Positions 9,046 to 18,904 of a stretch of DNA of 64,000 nucleotides are shown here, one piece after another (positions within the stretch are counted from its first letter, which is position 1; each line of letters starts with the position of its first letter). This stretch comes from Aureococcus anophagefferens. Its lineage: Eukaryota; Sar; Pelagophyceae; Pelagomonadales; Pelagomonadaceae. The stretch covers positions 162,856-226,855 of the forward strand of contig NW_008705590.1 in assembly GCF_000186865.1 (NCBI RefSeq). Reading direction: 5' to 3'. The notes under the pieces were generated by a model. The model had not been told where the DNA came from. It was given only the letters and a program-made list of their open reading frames with translations, and did no database searches. Made by a program: the position numbers and the translations under genes.

Positions 9046-9962
9046 GGCGCGAGGGTGACCGTGACCGAGGGGAGGCGCGACACGTGCTTCCGCTTGCGGC
9101 CGCCGAACTTGGGCGCCTTCGGGGGCACGAGCACCAGGGACAGCGCGGCGCCGTCGTGCGCGAGCGCCGCCGGCCGGTCGAGCGGCCGCTCGCGCCGCGC
9201 GGCCCAGAAGAGCGCCAGGGCGCACGCCGCGGGCGTCAGGCCGTCGTCCGAGGCGTCGTCCAGGAACGCGCGCGACGCGAAGGCGTCGTCGCTCTCCGCG
9301 GCGGTCAGCAGCCACCGCTTCGCGCCGCGAAGGTCGCTCGGCCGCGCCGCGGTCCGCAGCGCGTCCGCGTCCGCGCACTCGACGACCAACGATCCCGTCT
9401 CCGTCTTGCCGGCGAAGACCACCGCCGCCGCCGGGAGCTTGAGCGCCGCCGCGAGGTCCGCGACCGAGCCCGCGTCGAGGCTCGCGCCCTCGCAGGGGAA
9501 GCCCGCGAGCGACACGCCGCCGTCGCGCCGCTCGACGTCGACGGATAGCTCCGCGCACCGGAGCGCGATGTCGCGGAACCCCGTCCGCGCGCAGAGCGCC
9601 TCGGCCGCGTCGCGGCAGGCGCCGACGCTCGCCGCGGACGCGAGCGCCCACGCGGCGCCCGCGCGGACGTAGCGCCGGAGGCCGAAGGTCCGGCACTCGG
9701 CGCCCGTCGCGAAGGGCAGCGCCGCGATGACGGAGTCGCCGCCGACGCCGTCGAGCATGTCGTTCATGGCCACGGCCACGGGCCACATGGCGTGGGCGCT
9801 CTGCATGGCGTCCTCCGTCTCCGTGAGCAGCGCGACGGTGGTTTGGCGCACGGGCTGCCGCCACTGGAGCTTGGCCGCGGTCACCGGCGTCTCGAGGGCG
9901 TAGGTGCTGGCGAGCAGCGCGAGCGCTGCGAGCGTCGTTGTCGGCGTGGGGCGCGAGCCCAT
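9042..9962 (-). CDS. Hypothetical protein with N-terminal signal peptide
   Basis: 306 aa, intronless. Residues 1-22 (MGSRPTPTTTLAALALLAST) look like a signal peptide or the first part of a plastid presequence. The body is Ala-rich and globular. The region near residues 238-280 (ALALFWAARRE, then ALAHDGAALSLVLV) is faintly like the C-terminal part of PhzF-type isomerases, but the conserved GSAH/GG residues are not clear, so I do not assign it. It is convergent with the coiled-coil gene, sharing a CTAA stop overlap, and divergent from the FKBP gene with about 110 bp between starts. Confidence 0.55.
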   Translation of the reverse strand: MGSRPTPTTTLAALALLASTYALETPVTAAKLQWRQPVRQTTVALLTETEDAMQSAHAMWPVAVAMNDMLDGVGGDSVIAALPFATGAECRTFGLRRYVRAGAAWALASAASVGACRDAAEALCARTGFRDIALRCAELSVDVERRDGGVSLAGFPCEGASLDAGSVADLAAALKLPAAAVVFAGKTETGSLVVECADADALRTAARPSDLRGAKRWLLTAAESDDAFASRAFLDDASDDGLTPAACALALFWAARRERPLDRPAALAHDGAALSLVLVPPKAPKFGGRKRKHVSRLPSVTVTLAP

Positions 9963-10074
9963 GCTTTTGCACGCCGCGGGTCAGTTGCTGCTCAGGTGCA
10001 CAGACGGTGCCGCTCGCCTCAATAAGTTAACTAAGTTACTTCGACGCTGCCCATCCACCAGCGTCGCGGGCGGC

Positions 10075-11862
10075 ATGCCGCGGCGGCCGCCGGCGTTCCC
10101 GGTGCTGAAGCTCGGCGACGAGGGCGTCGTCGACTGCTGCGGCGATGGGTCCGTGCTCAAACTCACGAAGAAGGCGGCGCGCGCGCGGCACGTGAAGAGC
10201 CCCGTCGACGGCGACGAGTGCACGACGCACAAGCGCGGCTGGCTCGCGGAGAACCCGTGCAAGGAGGGCGAGTTCGAGGACTCGAAGGAGGGCGGCGAGC
10301 CCTACCAGTTCCTCGTCGGCGGCGGCGGCGCCGTCAAGGGCCTCAGCGACGCCGTGCGCCGCATGCGGCGCGGCGAGGTCGCGTACGTCTGGATGGCCGG
10401 CCACAAGGGCCTGGGCGAGGAGGGCAACCCGCCGAAGATCCCCAAGCACGCCGCGCTCTGCTTCGAGCTGGAGCTGCTGAAGTTCACGGACGGCAAGGAC
10501 GTGTCGCCCGAGATGGACGGGTCCGTGCTGACGCGGCGCGTGACGAAGGGCGCGTCGCGGCCCCGGGGCTTCCTGAGCCCCCACGACAAGTCGACGATCA
10601 CCTTCGACTTCGAGCTCTGGGTCACGGGCACGAGCGACAAGCCCCTGGACCGGCCGCTGGCGAACGTCGGGGCCGTGTGGTACGCGCACGAGCGCGAGCG
10701 CAAGCCCGGCTACCCCAAGGGCCTGCGGGTGCTGCTGGAGAACGTCTTCCAGAACGACGTCGTCCACGCGGTCATGAGCAAGCAGGCCGTCGAGCACTAC
10801 GAGGGCGTCGACGCGATCCCCGAGGGCGGCACGCTCGAGTGCCTCGTGAAGCTCCGGTCCTGGCACGAGTTCATCGACTGCCACGAGCGGGACCCGGGCA
10901 TGATCCGCAAGGAGATCAACAAGTTCGCCGGCGCGTCCAAGTGGCAGATCCCGGCCCACGCGGACGTCGTCGTCGTCCGGGGCCAGGTCATGGTCGCGGG
11001 CAAGTCGAACACGTACGCGATGACCTACGGCGACATGTGCGACATCCGCGACCCGCGCGTGGAGCACAAGACCGACGACGAGAAGAACGACTGGGTCAAG
11101 GCCGCGCCGTCGACGTCCTGGCGCCTCGACGAGGACGACTGCGGCACGCCGACGGGCTCCTACGACGACTCGGAGCCCTACAAGCCCCTGTGCCGCGGCA
11201 TCGACATCGCGGTCCGGTCCATGAAGATGGGCGAGCGCGCGACGGTCTACATCGACCGGCGCTACGGCTACGACGACCGGGACCCCCACGTCGAGGACTG
11301 CGTGCCCAACTGCGCGAAGAACGTCGACCTCGTCGCGACGCTCGAGATCCACAATTTGGAGCGCCTGCCGGAGATGTGGGAGATCCGGAACCGCGCGAAG
11401 CTCGACCACTGCGACGAGTTCAAGAAGATGGGCAACCGGCGCTACGCCGCGGGCGACTACGCGCGCGCGATCCGCCGCTACGACCGCGCGGTCGAGACGG
11501 GCTCGAGCGACACCTACGTGACGGACGACGAGCTCAAGGAGCTGCGGGGCAAGAAGGTGGGCGTGCTGCTGAACCGCGCGGCGGCGCACATGAAGCTCAA
11601 GAACTACCTGCTCTGCCGCAACGACGCGCGCGAGGTGCTGAACCGCGACCCGGACTCGCTCAAGGCCTTGTTCCGCATGGGCCACGCGTCCATGCACCTC
11701 GACAACCTCGACGACGCGCGCGGCGCCCTGGAGAAGGTGCTCGTCCTCGACCCGGAGAACCGGCGCGCGCGGCTCGACCTCGAGCTCGTCGACGAGAAGG
11801 AGCAGCGCGCGCGGCGCAAGGAGAAGGAGTCCTTCGAGGGCTACCTCGACCCGAACGAGTGA
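10075..11862 (+). CDS. Large FKBP-type immunophilin with TPR domain
   Basis: 595 aa from the ATG at 10075 (an in-frame ATG at 9904 would overlap the divergent promoter). The first FKBP-like domain (about 12-145) keeps the GEVAY.W......G..G.PPKIP...AL.FELEL signature; two further divergent FKBP-like modules follow (about 150-300 and 310-445). Residues about 455-580 are three TPRs with carboxylate-clamp residues (KKMGNRRY, LLNRAAAH, KALFRMGHA), the mode used by FKBP4/5 and plant ROF1 to bind the Hsp90 EEVD tail. Peptidyl-prolyl isomerase activity is plausible only for the first domain. It ends 15 bp from the kinesin stop. Confidence 0.85.
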   Translation: MPRRPPAFPVLKLGDEGVVDCCGDGSVLKLTKKAARARHVKSPVDGDECTTHKRGWLAENPCKEGEFEDSKEGGEPYQFLVGGGGAVKGLSDAVRRMRRGEVAYVWMAGHKGLGEEGNPPKIPKHAALCFELELLKFTDGKDVSPEMDGSVLTRRVTKGASRPRGFLSPHDKSTITFDFELWVTGTSDKPLDRPLANVGAVWYAHERERKPGYPKGLRVLLENVFQNDVVHAVMSKQAVEHYEGVDAIPEGGTLECLVKLRSWHEFIDCHERDPGMIRKEINKFAGASKWQIPAHADVVVVRGQVMVAGKSNTYAMTYGDMCDIRDPRVEHKTDDEKNDWVKAAPSTSWRLDEDDCGTPTGSYDDSEPYKPLCRGIDIAVRSMKMGERATVYIDRRYGYDDRDPHVEDCVPNCAKNVDLVATLEIHNLERLPEMWEIRNRAKLDHCDEFKKMGNRRYAAGDYARAIRRYDRAVETGSSDTYVTDDELKELRGKKVGVLLNRAAAHMKLKNYLLCRNDAREVLNRDPDSLKALFRMGHASMHLDNLDDARGALEKVLVLDPENRRARLDLELVDEKEQRARRKEKESFEGYLDPNE

Positions 11863-11877
11863 GGAGGCTTAAAGGAT

Positions 11878-14102
11878 CTAGGCCGCGTGGGCGATGAGGG
11901 CGCGCTTCTGGCCGAGGAGCGCCTCGAGGTCGCGGCGCTCCGCCTCCGCGCCGACGAGCACCCGGCCGACGACGGCGTGCGTGACCGTGGCGTGGTCCGT
12001 CGTCGATTCGGCGCGCTTCCACTTCTTGCCGACCTTCTCGAACTGGCCGCCCCAGGTCTCGTTCTCCATGTCGTCGTACGTGCCGATTTTGGACGTGACG
12101 ACGCGCGCGCGCTCCTCCCAGCGCTCCTTGGCCTCGATGGCCTTCTGGACGGCCGCGATCTTCGCGTTGAGCGCCTCGATGGCTTTCGTGAAGGCGGACC
12201 CGCCCTGCTGCTCCGTCTCCAGCGCCCCGCACTGCTCGCCGAAGCGGAGCGCGTGGACGGTCTCGAGCGCGTTCCGGGGCCTGTGTGCAAATCAAATCTT
12301 CAACCCGACTTCAATGTGAGCGTATGCGACGGTTTCGACGCGAGCTCTTCTTCTATGCTTCGAGAAATCGACGAGAGCAATCGATCCGTCCAAAAATCAG
12401 CCGAATCGACGTCGATTTGATTGAGATAGAGAGTTCTGAAGTTTGGTGGGGACCCCCCAAACCAGTGGTTGATTTCCACACAGTCCGGGGCTCGGGCGCC
12501 GCGCACACCAGACACGCGGTCCGCGCGCCGCCGCCCAAACCCGGCCGCAGGAGCATCGTGAGCTTCGAGTCCATCCAGGGCACGAACTTGGAGCCCCGGC
12601 GGAGCGCGCGGACGACCCGCTTCAGCGCGAAGAGGCCCAAATTGATCTTCTGCGCCTCCTGAAGCCGCGACCGCTGCGCGTAGTACTCGGCCCAGCCCGC
12701 GCCCTCGTCGTCGTCGTTCGCCTTGCCCGCGGCCTTGGTGATGTCCGCGTCGGCCTTGGAGCGCTTGAGCTGCTCGGAGCCGCCGAGGTCCGCGACGAAG
12801 AGCGACGCGGACCGTCGGCCGCCGTCGCACAAAGTGCGAGTGAGCGTGAGCACGAGCACCGCGTGCGCGCGCGACGACCGCTCGTTCATCCTCGTCGCCG
12901 CGCGCTTCTTGCGCGCGTGGCCCGCGTCGAGGAGCGCGAGCGCCCCGTCGAGGCTTTCCACGTGGACGGCCGCGTGGCCCTCGAGCACCCAGCGCTGCGC
13001 CGCCGCGGCGTTCTGCGCGACCTTCGCGTCGTCCTTTAGCAGATCCGTCAGCTCGTCGCCGTCGATCTCGACGTAGGACATGGCGAGTTTCGGCGCGAAG
13101 CGCTCCAGGGCCTTCGCCGCGCCGAGGATCTCCGCGAGCATGCGCGGCACGACGCCGCGCGCGTCCGCGCCGCCGCCGTCGCCGCCGAAGACGGAGTGCG
13201 TCTTGCCCGAGCCCGTCTGCCCGAAGGCGAAGAGCGTGCCGTTCTTCAGGTTGACCAGGTCGCAGACGAGCGGCCGCGCGACGGCGTCGTACACAAAGGC
13301 CTGGCCGCGCGCGGCCTCGAAGACGTCGTCGAACCGGAAGGACCGGAGGCCGCAGCCCGGCGCGATGGTCAGGATCTCCTTCTCCGCGTCGTCGACGCGC
13401 AGCACGGCCGCGGACCGGTCCGCGGACGACGCCTTCGCCAGCTCCACCTGTTTCGGCGCCGGCGCGCCCTTTTGCTTCTCGACGACGGCGCCGAAGTCGG
13501 ACGCCGGCGAACGGTTCTGGTCCTCGCAGAGGACCTTCCGCAGCGCCGCGCGGCGGTCGAAGGCGCCCTCGCAGCCCGCGCGCATGGCCGCGAGGCGCTG
13601 GTGCAGCGGCCTACGGAGTCGCGCGTCTTCTTCCGGGCGTTATTTCCGGGCGGGACACCGGGTCGCACATGGTCACCTTGGCCGCGGCGTCGTCGTCGCC
13701 GCCCGCGTCGCGCACCGTCGGCCGGAACCGCACGGCGACGGTGATGCGGAAGACGCGGCGCGCGGGCCCGCCGCCGGCCTCCCAGCAGTAGCGCGCCGTC
13801 TCCAGGCCCTCGAAGGCGTCCCTCCAGGTCCGGGCCTCGCCGCACCGGACGACGTCGCCGTCGCACGGCGCGTGGACGCCGCGGCGCCCGGGCAGCCGCC
13901 GCAGGAGCACGCGCCAGAGCGCCGACTGGTCGTCCCGCGCCAGCGCCGCCCAGGACTTGTTGAGCGGCACGAGCTGGCGCACGGGCGCCTCGACGCACTC
14001 GGCGAGCCGCTCCCAGACGCCGCCCTCGCAGCTCACGGCGTCGTACATGCTTCTTCGTGGAAGGCTGCCCCAAAGTCGCGTGAAACCAAACGGCGAGTTC
14101 AT
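11878..14102 (-). CDS. Kinesin motor protein, three exons, one introner
   Basis: Spliced product about 644 aa. Exon 1 is 14102-13677, a 79-bp GT-AG intron follows (13676-13598), exon 2 is 13597-12492, the introner intron is 12491-12281 (GC-AG), and exon 3 is 12280-11878; all phases agree. Motor hallmarks: ITVAVRFRP start, P-loop GQTGSGKT, switch I NERSSRAH, switch II DLGGSE and the WMDSKLTMLL helix, ending with NALETVHALRFG across the introner. The tail is a short coiled coil. The first 110 residues precede the motor and include an F-box-like stretch (LVPLNKSWAALARDDQ, then LWRVLLRRL). Start may also be the ATG at 14048. Confidence 0.85.
12273..12491 (-). mobile_element. Introner element family B, copy 1 (in kinesin)
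   Basis: The 203-bp element (12281-12483) has 15-bp terminal inverted repeats CTGTGTGCAAATCAA and CTGTGTGGAAATCAA (one mismatch) and is flanked by the 8-bp duplication TCCGGGGC (12273-12280 and 12484-12491). In the sense of the gene the intron starts with GC of the duplicated target and ends with the terminal CAG. Removing it joins GA to G CCC CGG AAC, restoring the kinesin reading frame. The same family interrupts the NRPS-like gene at 58019. Confidence 0.93.
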
Positions 14103-14233
14103 GCCGCAAGGCTTCCGGACGTGCGATGGGCAGCCGCGTCGTCGCTGGTCGCCGTCAACAACACGGGCGCGCCGCGAGAGTGCAAGGTCCTCTGGGCGCC
14201 GCCCGGCGGCTTCCCCGGGACCGCGACCTGTCG

Positions 14234-14992
14234 CTAATTCGAACTCCTAAAGCAGGAGAGCGCGCTCCGCAGCGCGGCGATGAGCGCGGCGACGAGGCCG
14301 GCGACGAGGAGCGCGCGCCGCCGCTCGCGCCGCGGCTCCCCGAGGTAGCACGCCATGCAGAGGCTCGCGTGTCGCTCGCGCTCCGGGACGGCCTCGCGCC
14401 AGGCGTCGTCGGAGACGCGGTAGGGCAAATAGCGGTCGCCGCAGCGGTCGCAGGCCGCGTAGCGGTCGTCGCCGAGGACGAACTTGTCGCCGCGCGCGAT
14501 GCGCCTTCGCTGCTCGATCAACGCGTGGTGGTTGCGGCGCTCGCGCGCCGTCGCGGCCCGTTCGCCCTTGTGGCGCCGGTGCTTCTTGTTCCGGATGGGC
14601 ACGCAGGCCTCCGCGCGGTTCTCGAGCGGCGAGAACGTGCTCCCGCAGTGGACGCAGACGTCGGGCTCGAAGAGCTCGGGCGTCACGCCCTCGCGAGACG
14701 TCCAGCGGTCGACCTCGCTGAGGCGCAGGAGCGTCGTGCTGTCGAGCAGCCCGCAGCTCCGGAAGGCGTCCAGGGCGCAGAGATCCTGCAGCGGGAGCTT
14801 GTGGGTCGATGTTTCACGTCGCGGTGCTTCCTTGGGCCGCGGCGATGTCGGTTCCAATGGCTCCGTCGGTTCATTTGCTTCCGGCGCGAATTCGCCCAGG
14901 TTTTTCGTCAATTCGGCTCCTCCAAAGCCGATTCGGCCGCTTCGGGGATGGTGCACCATGTTGTAGTGACGGACGCTGTAGTAGGCCACCAT
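14234..14992 (-). CDS. Zinc-ribbon-like protein with C-terminal membrane anchor
   Basis: 252 aa, single exon. Two Cys clusters suggest metal binding: CVHCGS followed by a Cys 18 residues later (about residues 112-130), and CDRCGDRY followed by CMAC (about 181-218). A hydrophobic helix close to the C-terminus (LLVAGLVAALIAAL, about 229-242) would make it a tail-anchored protein with the zinc modules in the cytosol. Not a RING in spacing. Family not recognised. The start at 14992 is the only upstream ATG in frame before a stop-rich spacer. Confidence 0.6.
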   Translation of the reverse strand: MVAYYSVRHYNMVHHPRSGRIGFGGAELTKNLGEFAPEANEPTEPLEPTSPRPKEAPRRETSTHKLPLQDLCALDAFRSCGLLDSTTLLRLSEVDRWTSREGVTPELFEPDVCVHCGSTFSPLENRAEACVPIRNKKHRRHKGERAATARERRNHHALIEQRRRIARGDKFVLGDDRYAACDRCGDRYLPYRVSDDAWREAVPERERHASLCMACYLGEPRRERRRALLVAGLVAALIAALRSALSCFRSSN

Positions 14993-15134
14993 GCTGCGTC
15001 GAGCTACGGCCTGTTGTTTGTCATCGGGACGAGCGCTCTCCGAACATGCTGCCCGGCTGCTGCTCGCACGGCCTCATAGGGGCACCTTTCGCCTGCGCAG
15101 GGCTGTGGCAAGGCTCGGCCAGGCTTTGAACGCG

Positions 15135-16367
15135 ATGGCGCGTGCCAAGAAGGGTGTGCCGAAGGACCTGGAGGACTTCATCGTCGACAGCGACGAGTCG
15201 GAGGAGGAGGAGTCCGAGGAGGACGAGCAGAGCAGCTCCTCCTCCGACGACGACGACCGCCGGCGGCCCCGGAAGCCGGCGAAGAAGGCGGACAGCAGCA
15301 GCTCCTCCTCCTCCGACGAGGAGGAGAGCGACGACGAGGTCGCCGGCCCGCCGCCGGGCTACCTCTTCTGCTGCCTCTGCGCCAAGGACGTGCACCAGGA
15401 CTCGTTCTCGGCCGTGCAGAAGCGCGGCGCGAACTGCGGCCTGGAGGCGTACTGCCTGCTCCACACGTCGGGCGACCACCGCTTCTACATCGAGCAGCTC
15501 GAGCTGACGGCGCAGCGCAACCTCGAGAACGAGGACGACGACGAGGCGCGCGAGGAGACGGCCAAGGAGTACCACAAGCGGCGGAAGAACAGCGGCCGGC
15601 GCCAGGAGAAGGCCGAGCCGTGGTACGCGCAGCCGCGCCACGAGGAGCGCGAGGCGGAGCTCGTGGACAAGGACGAGGCGCGGACCTTCCGCGACGACGC
15701 CGAGGAGTGCGGCCGCCGGTCGTCCGGCGGCAACGCGAGCCAGCGGGGCCTCGCGGAGCTGCTCGAGCGATACGACGAGGACGAGGACGACTGGCGCGAG
15801 CCGCCGTCGCCGAAGAAGGCGAAGAAGAAGAAGCAGCAGGCGCCGCCGCCGGAGAGCGACTCGGACGTGTCGTCCATCGACGTCGCGCCGCCGGCGTCCG
15901 GCGGGCGGCCGAAGAAGCGCGCGTCCGCGGACGACGTCGTCGTGCCCGTGTCTTCCGGCGGTCGGCTGAAGAAGCGGCGCTCGCTGGCCGCGGACTCGGA
16001 CTCGGACGACCCGCCGCCGGAGAAGAAGAAGCCGCGGCGCCGCATCGTCGTCGAGTCCGACGAGGACGAGGACCCGACGCCGCGGCGACGGGAGACGATC
16101 GTCGTCGACGACGACGGCGACGACGCCGCGCCTCGACCGACGCGCGGCGGCCGGCTCAAGTCGAACCGCGCGCGCTCGCCGTCCCTCGACGACGACGACG
16201 ACGACGACGAGCCGCCGCCGCCGCGCGGCCGCCTCAGGCCGAACCGACCGCGCGCGGCGTCGCGGACGGGCCCGGACTCCGACGACGACCCCGAGGGCAA
16301 GTCCGCGCGGCGCTCCATCGTCATCGACGACGACGACGGCGACGACAGCGACGCGCTCTGGCACTAA
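15135..16367 (+). CDS. Acidic, Ser/Asp-rich nuclear-type protein
   Basis: 410 aa from the ATG at 15135. The body is dominated by acidic serine runs alternating with basic patches (KPAKKAD, PKKAKKKKQQ, GRPKKRAS, GRLKKRRS, GRLKSNRAR), typical of CK2-phosphorylated nuclear or nucleolar proteins with several NLS-like motifs. One ordered island at residues about 75-125 carries CCLCAKDV, GANCGLEAYC and LLHTSGDHRF, a possible small zinc-binding module. No family name can be given; chromatin or RNA association is a guess from composition. Confidence 0.6.
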   Translation: MARAKKGVPKDLEDFIVDSDESEEEESEEDEQSSSSSDDDDRRRPRKPAKKADSSSSSSSDEEESDDEVAGPPPGYLFCCLCAKDVHQDSFSAVQKRGANCGLEAYCLLHTSGDHRFYIEQLELTAQRNLENEDDDEAREETAKEYHKRRKNSGRRQEKAEPWYAQPRHEEREAELVDKDEARTFRDDAEECGRRSSGGNASQRGLAELLERYDEDEDDWREPPSPKKAKKKKQQAPPPESDSDVSSIDVAPPASGGRPKKRASADDVVVPVSSGGRLKKRRSLAADSDSDDPPPEKKKPRRRIVVESDEDEDPTPRRRETIVVDDDGDDAAPRPTRGGRLKSNRARSPSLDDDDDDDEPPPPRGRLRPNRPRAASRTGPDSDDDPEGKSARRSIVIDDDDGDDSDALWH

Positions 16368-16473
16368 CCTGGCTTTGAACACGGGGGCCGCTTAGCCGAG
16401 CGGGACATGGGGGGCGGCGCCGCCGGGGGCCGGCTTCGCGAGGAAGCGCCGCGCCGGCGGACGCGCGGGGCGA

Positions 16474-17075
16474 CTACGCGGTCTCGCCGGCGAGCTTCCT
16501 GTGGTGCGCCTCCTCGAGGGCCGCCTGCTCCCGCGCGACCTCGATCCAGTGCAGGTCGTTGACGCACTTGGGCCGCGAGCCCATGGTCTCCCAGAGGTGG
16601 TCCACCGTCGCGCGGCCCTTCATCTCCTTGATGTTCGCGCGCGCGCTCGCATCTGCAGCGCCGGGCTCAGGGACTGGGACGCGGGGAAGTGGCCGTAGTC
16701 GCGGCTGCTCGGCCGCGCGGCGGCCTCGGGCACGTAGCCCGCGGGCCGGTAGTAGGGGCTCCACTGGGGCACGCCGTAGCCGTAGTCGCGCATCTTCTGC
16801 TCGGTCAGCTTCGGCGCGTCGATGCGCGGCGTCGGCGGCGCGCCGTCGACGAGCGGCAGGCTCGCGGGCGTCGGGGGCCGCGGCGCGGACCGGCGCGGCC
16901 GCGGCGGCCGCCCGCTCGGCGGGCGCCGGTACTCCTGGCGCGCGACGTCGACGGTGTCGTCCTTGCTCGTCGAGTAGCGGATCTCCTGGCGCGACGTGCG
17001 GCCGCTGCGCACGTTCAACGAGACGAGGCGCAGGGGCGGCGCCGACTGGGGCCGCGGCTTCTTCGGGCGCGGCAT
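16474..17075 (-). CDS. Hypothetical basic protein, probable frameshift near 16660
   Basis: From the ATG at 17075 a Pro/Arg-rich protein (MPRPKKPRPQSAPP) reads through a region with YGYGVPQWSPYYRPAGY until a stop at 16620. In another frame, from about 16660 down to 16474, there is a convincing conserved-looking end (DHLWETMGSRPKCVNDLHW, then ALEEAHHRKLAG). No intron of usual size joins them (only about 28 nt is available), so a one- or two-base error or mutation is likely. Short Tyr/Pro-rich proteins of this style occur among axonemal microtubule-associated proteins, but I do not assign that. Confidence 0.45.
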
Positions 17076-17329
17076 GCGTTTCGAGCTGGCGACGAGGACG
17101 CCGAGCGAGAACGCAACAGATTGGGCAGCTCGGGAGAGCGTTACGCTCAAATGCCGAGGGTGCAAACTAAAAGGCATCATAGGATGATGCCGTAGCTCTC
17201 GCAGCTCGCCCTCGACGCGCTGCTTGCCGCAGCAACGCGATCTACCGCGCAGCGGCACCGAGAGCTAGTCGCTCTCGTCGGCAAAGACCGCGACATACTA
17301 CCGCCGCGCTCGCAGCGGCGAAACAAACG

Positions 17330-18586
17330 ATGATGAAGCGCGTCGCCCAGCTCTGCGGCGCCTTCCCCGAGAGCGCGCTGCTGCTGCGCCGCTTCCTCGA
17401 GAAGCGCGCCAAGGGCAGCGAGACGAAGATCCGCAAGGGCCACGAGTTCGACGCCGCGCCGCTCCTCGCGTACCTGCATCCCATCGTCGGCTCGCCCGCC
17501 GACGGGGACGGCGTCGCCATCGGCCAGTTCTCGCACGGCCAGTCGAACCCGACGTTCACGGTGCGCTGGGACGGCGGCGCCGTCGTCGTGCGCAAGCAGC
17601 CCAAGGGCGCGCTGCTCCGCGGCGCCCACGACGTCGGCCGCGAGCACGCGTTCGCGGAGCACCTGCGGCCGTCGGGCGTGCCGGCGCCGCGCGCGCGCGC
17701 GCTCTGCGAGGACAGGGCCGTGCTCGGCACGGACTTTTGGGTTTACGACTACGCGGCGGGCCGCCACTTCCGCGACCCTTATCTGGAGGCCGCGGACGCG
17801 TCCGAGCGGCCGGCGATCTTCGCGAGCGCGATGGGCGTCGCCGCGAAGTTGCACGGCGCGGCGCCGCCGGCCGCGCTCGTGGAGCGCCTCGGCGGCCCGC
17901 CCAAGGCCGGCTACCTCGGCCGCCAGGTGAAGACGTGGACGCGCCAGTACGCCGGCGCCGACGAGAAGCTCGGCGAGGCGACGAGCGCCGAGGTCTCCGC
18001 GCACGGCGACGCGCTCCGCGCGGCCTGCGAGGCCCACGCGGCCGACGTCGACGAGACCGTCGTGGCGCCGGGCGAGCTCTTCGTGGCCCACGGCGACCTG
18101 CGCACGGACAACATGATCTTCGCGGAGGATTCGGCCGACGTCGTCGCGCTGCTCGATTGGGAGCTCGCGGCGCTCGGGCACCCCGTCGGCGACGTCGCCT
18201 ACATCGCGATGCCCTACGCCATCCCGCCGCTGCCCGTGGGGCCGCTCACGGGCTTCCGGGGCCTGGACCACGGCGCGCACGGCGTGCCGAAGCTCGCGGA
18301 CCTGCTCGACACGTACGCGCGGGCGATCGCGGACGAGGCGCGCGCGGACGTGCTCTCGAAGCTCGCCACGAAGGCGCTGCCGCACCTCGACCTCTTCACG
18401 GCCGTGTCCTACTTCCGCATCGCGGCCATCGTGCGCGGCGTCTACGCGCGGGCCAAGGCGGGCACGGCGAGCGCCGCGAACGCGGACGCCGTCGGCGCGC
18501 TCGCGGACACGCTCCTCGACGTGTCCATGGCCGCCGCGGAGACGCACGCGGCCGTCGTCGCGGGCACCGCCGAGCCGCCTAACTAG
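17330..18586 (+). CDS. APH-family kinase like the ACAD10/11 N-terminal domain
   Basis: 418 aa, single exon. An aminoglycoside-phosphotransferase (APH) fold is clear: nucleotide region GQSNPTFTV, the lysine in VVVRKQP, catalytic loop HGDLRTDN (about 261-268) and the metal-binding Asp in LLDWELAALGHPVGD. Eukaryotic homologues are the N-terminal domain of ACAD10/ACAD11, which phosphorylates 4-hydroxyacyl-CoAs to allow their beta-oxidation; here it stands alone with no dehydrogenase domain, as in bacterial forms. A role in hydroxy-fatty-acid breakdown is inferred. It could be another small-molecule kinase. Confidence 0.8.
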   Translation: MMKRVAQLCGAFPESALLLRRFLEKRAKGSETKIRKGHEFDAAPLLAYLHPIVGSPADGDGVAIGQFSHGQSNPTFTVRWDGGAVVVRKQPKGALLRGAHDVGREHAFAEHLRPSGVPAPRARALCEDRAVLGTDFWVYDYAAGRHFRDPYLEAADASERPAIFASAMGVAAKLHGAAPPAALVERLGGPPKAGYLGRQVKTWTRQYAGADEKLGEATSAEVSAHGDALRAACEAHAADVDETVVAPGELFVAHGDLRTDNMIFAEDSADVVALLDWELAALGHPVGDVAYIAMPYAIPPLPVGPLTGFRGLDHGAHGVPKLADLLDTYARAIADEARADVLSKLATKALPHLDLFTAVSYFRIAAIVRGVYARAKAGTASAANADAVGALADTLLDVSMAAAETHAAVVAGTAEPPN

Positions 18587-18904
18587 TGGAGGCGGTCGTC
18601 GGTGCTTGTCGTTCAACATCGGGTAAACTCCCGAAAGTTGACAAAGAAGCGACTCGTGCCTAGGCCTGCCTTCGAGGCCTCTTTGCCGAGGCGGATATTG
18701 CCAGCTCCTTGAAGAGATGTTGCCTCACAGAGAAAATCAGGCTGTGGCAAAGGTGGGGCGGGGCGCATCTCAGCAGGCCGTCTCGTCGTCGTCGCTGTTG
18801 TCGAGGCCCTCGACGATCCCGCCGGTGCTCGCCGCCGTCGCCGCAGCGACGCGCCCGCCCTTTCCCGGAGCCGCGCCGCCTGCGCCGCGCGCGCGCGCCC
18901 GTCC
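18587..18904. other. Intergenic stretch before the Rab-like gene
   Basis: 318 bp without a supported gene. The first half is of moderate GC with a small GC-rich inverted motif (GCCTC...GAGGC near 18675); the second half is GC-rich leader of the Rab-like gene. No RNA gene or repeat of note is visible. Confidence 0.4.

Noticed and set aside
9042..9962. Assignment of the secreted protein to the PhzF isomerase family
   Set aside because: Only a weak similarity near the C-terminus; the active-site and GSAH-type motifs are not evident.
14126..14237. Forward frame ending SSLVAVNNTGAPRECKVLW
   Set aside because: It reads like a protein end, but no upstream exon with coding character joins it and it overlaps the convergent zinc-protein stop. 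Could be a relic; not supported.
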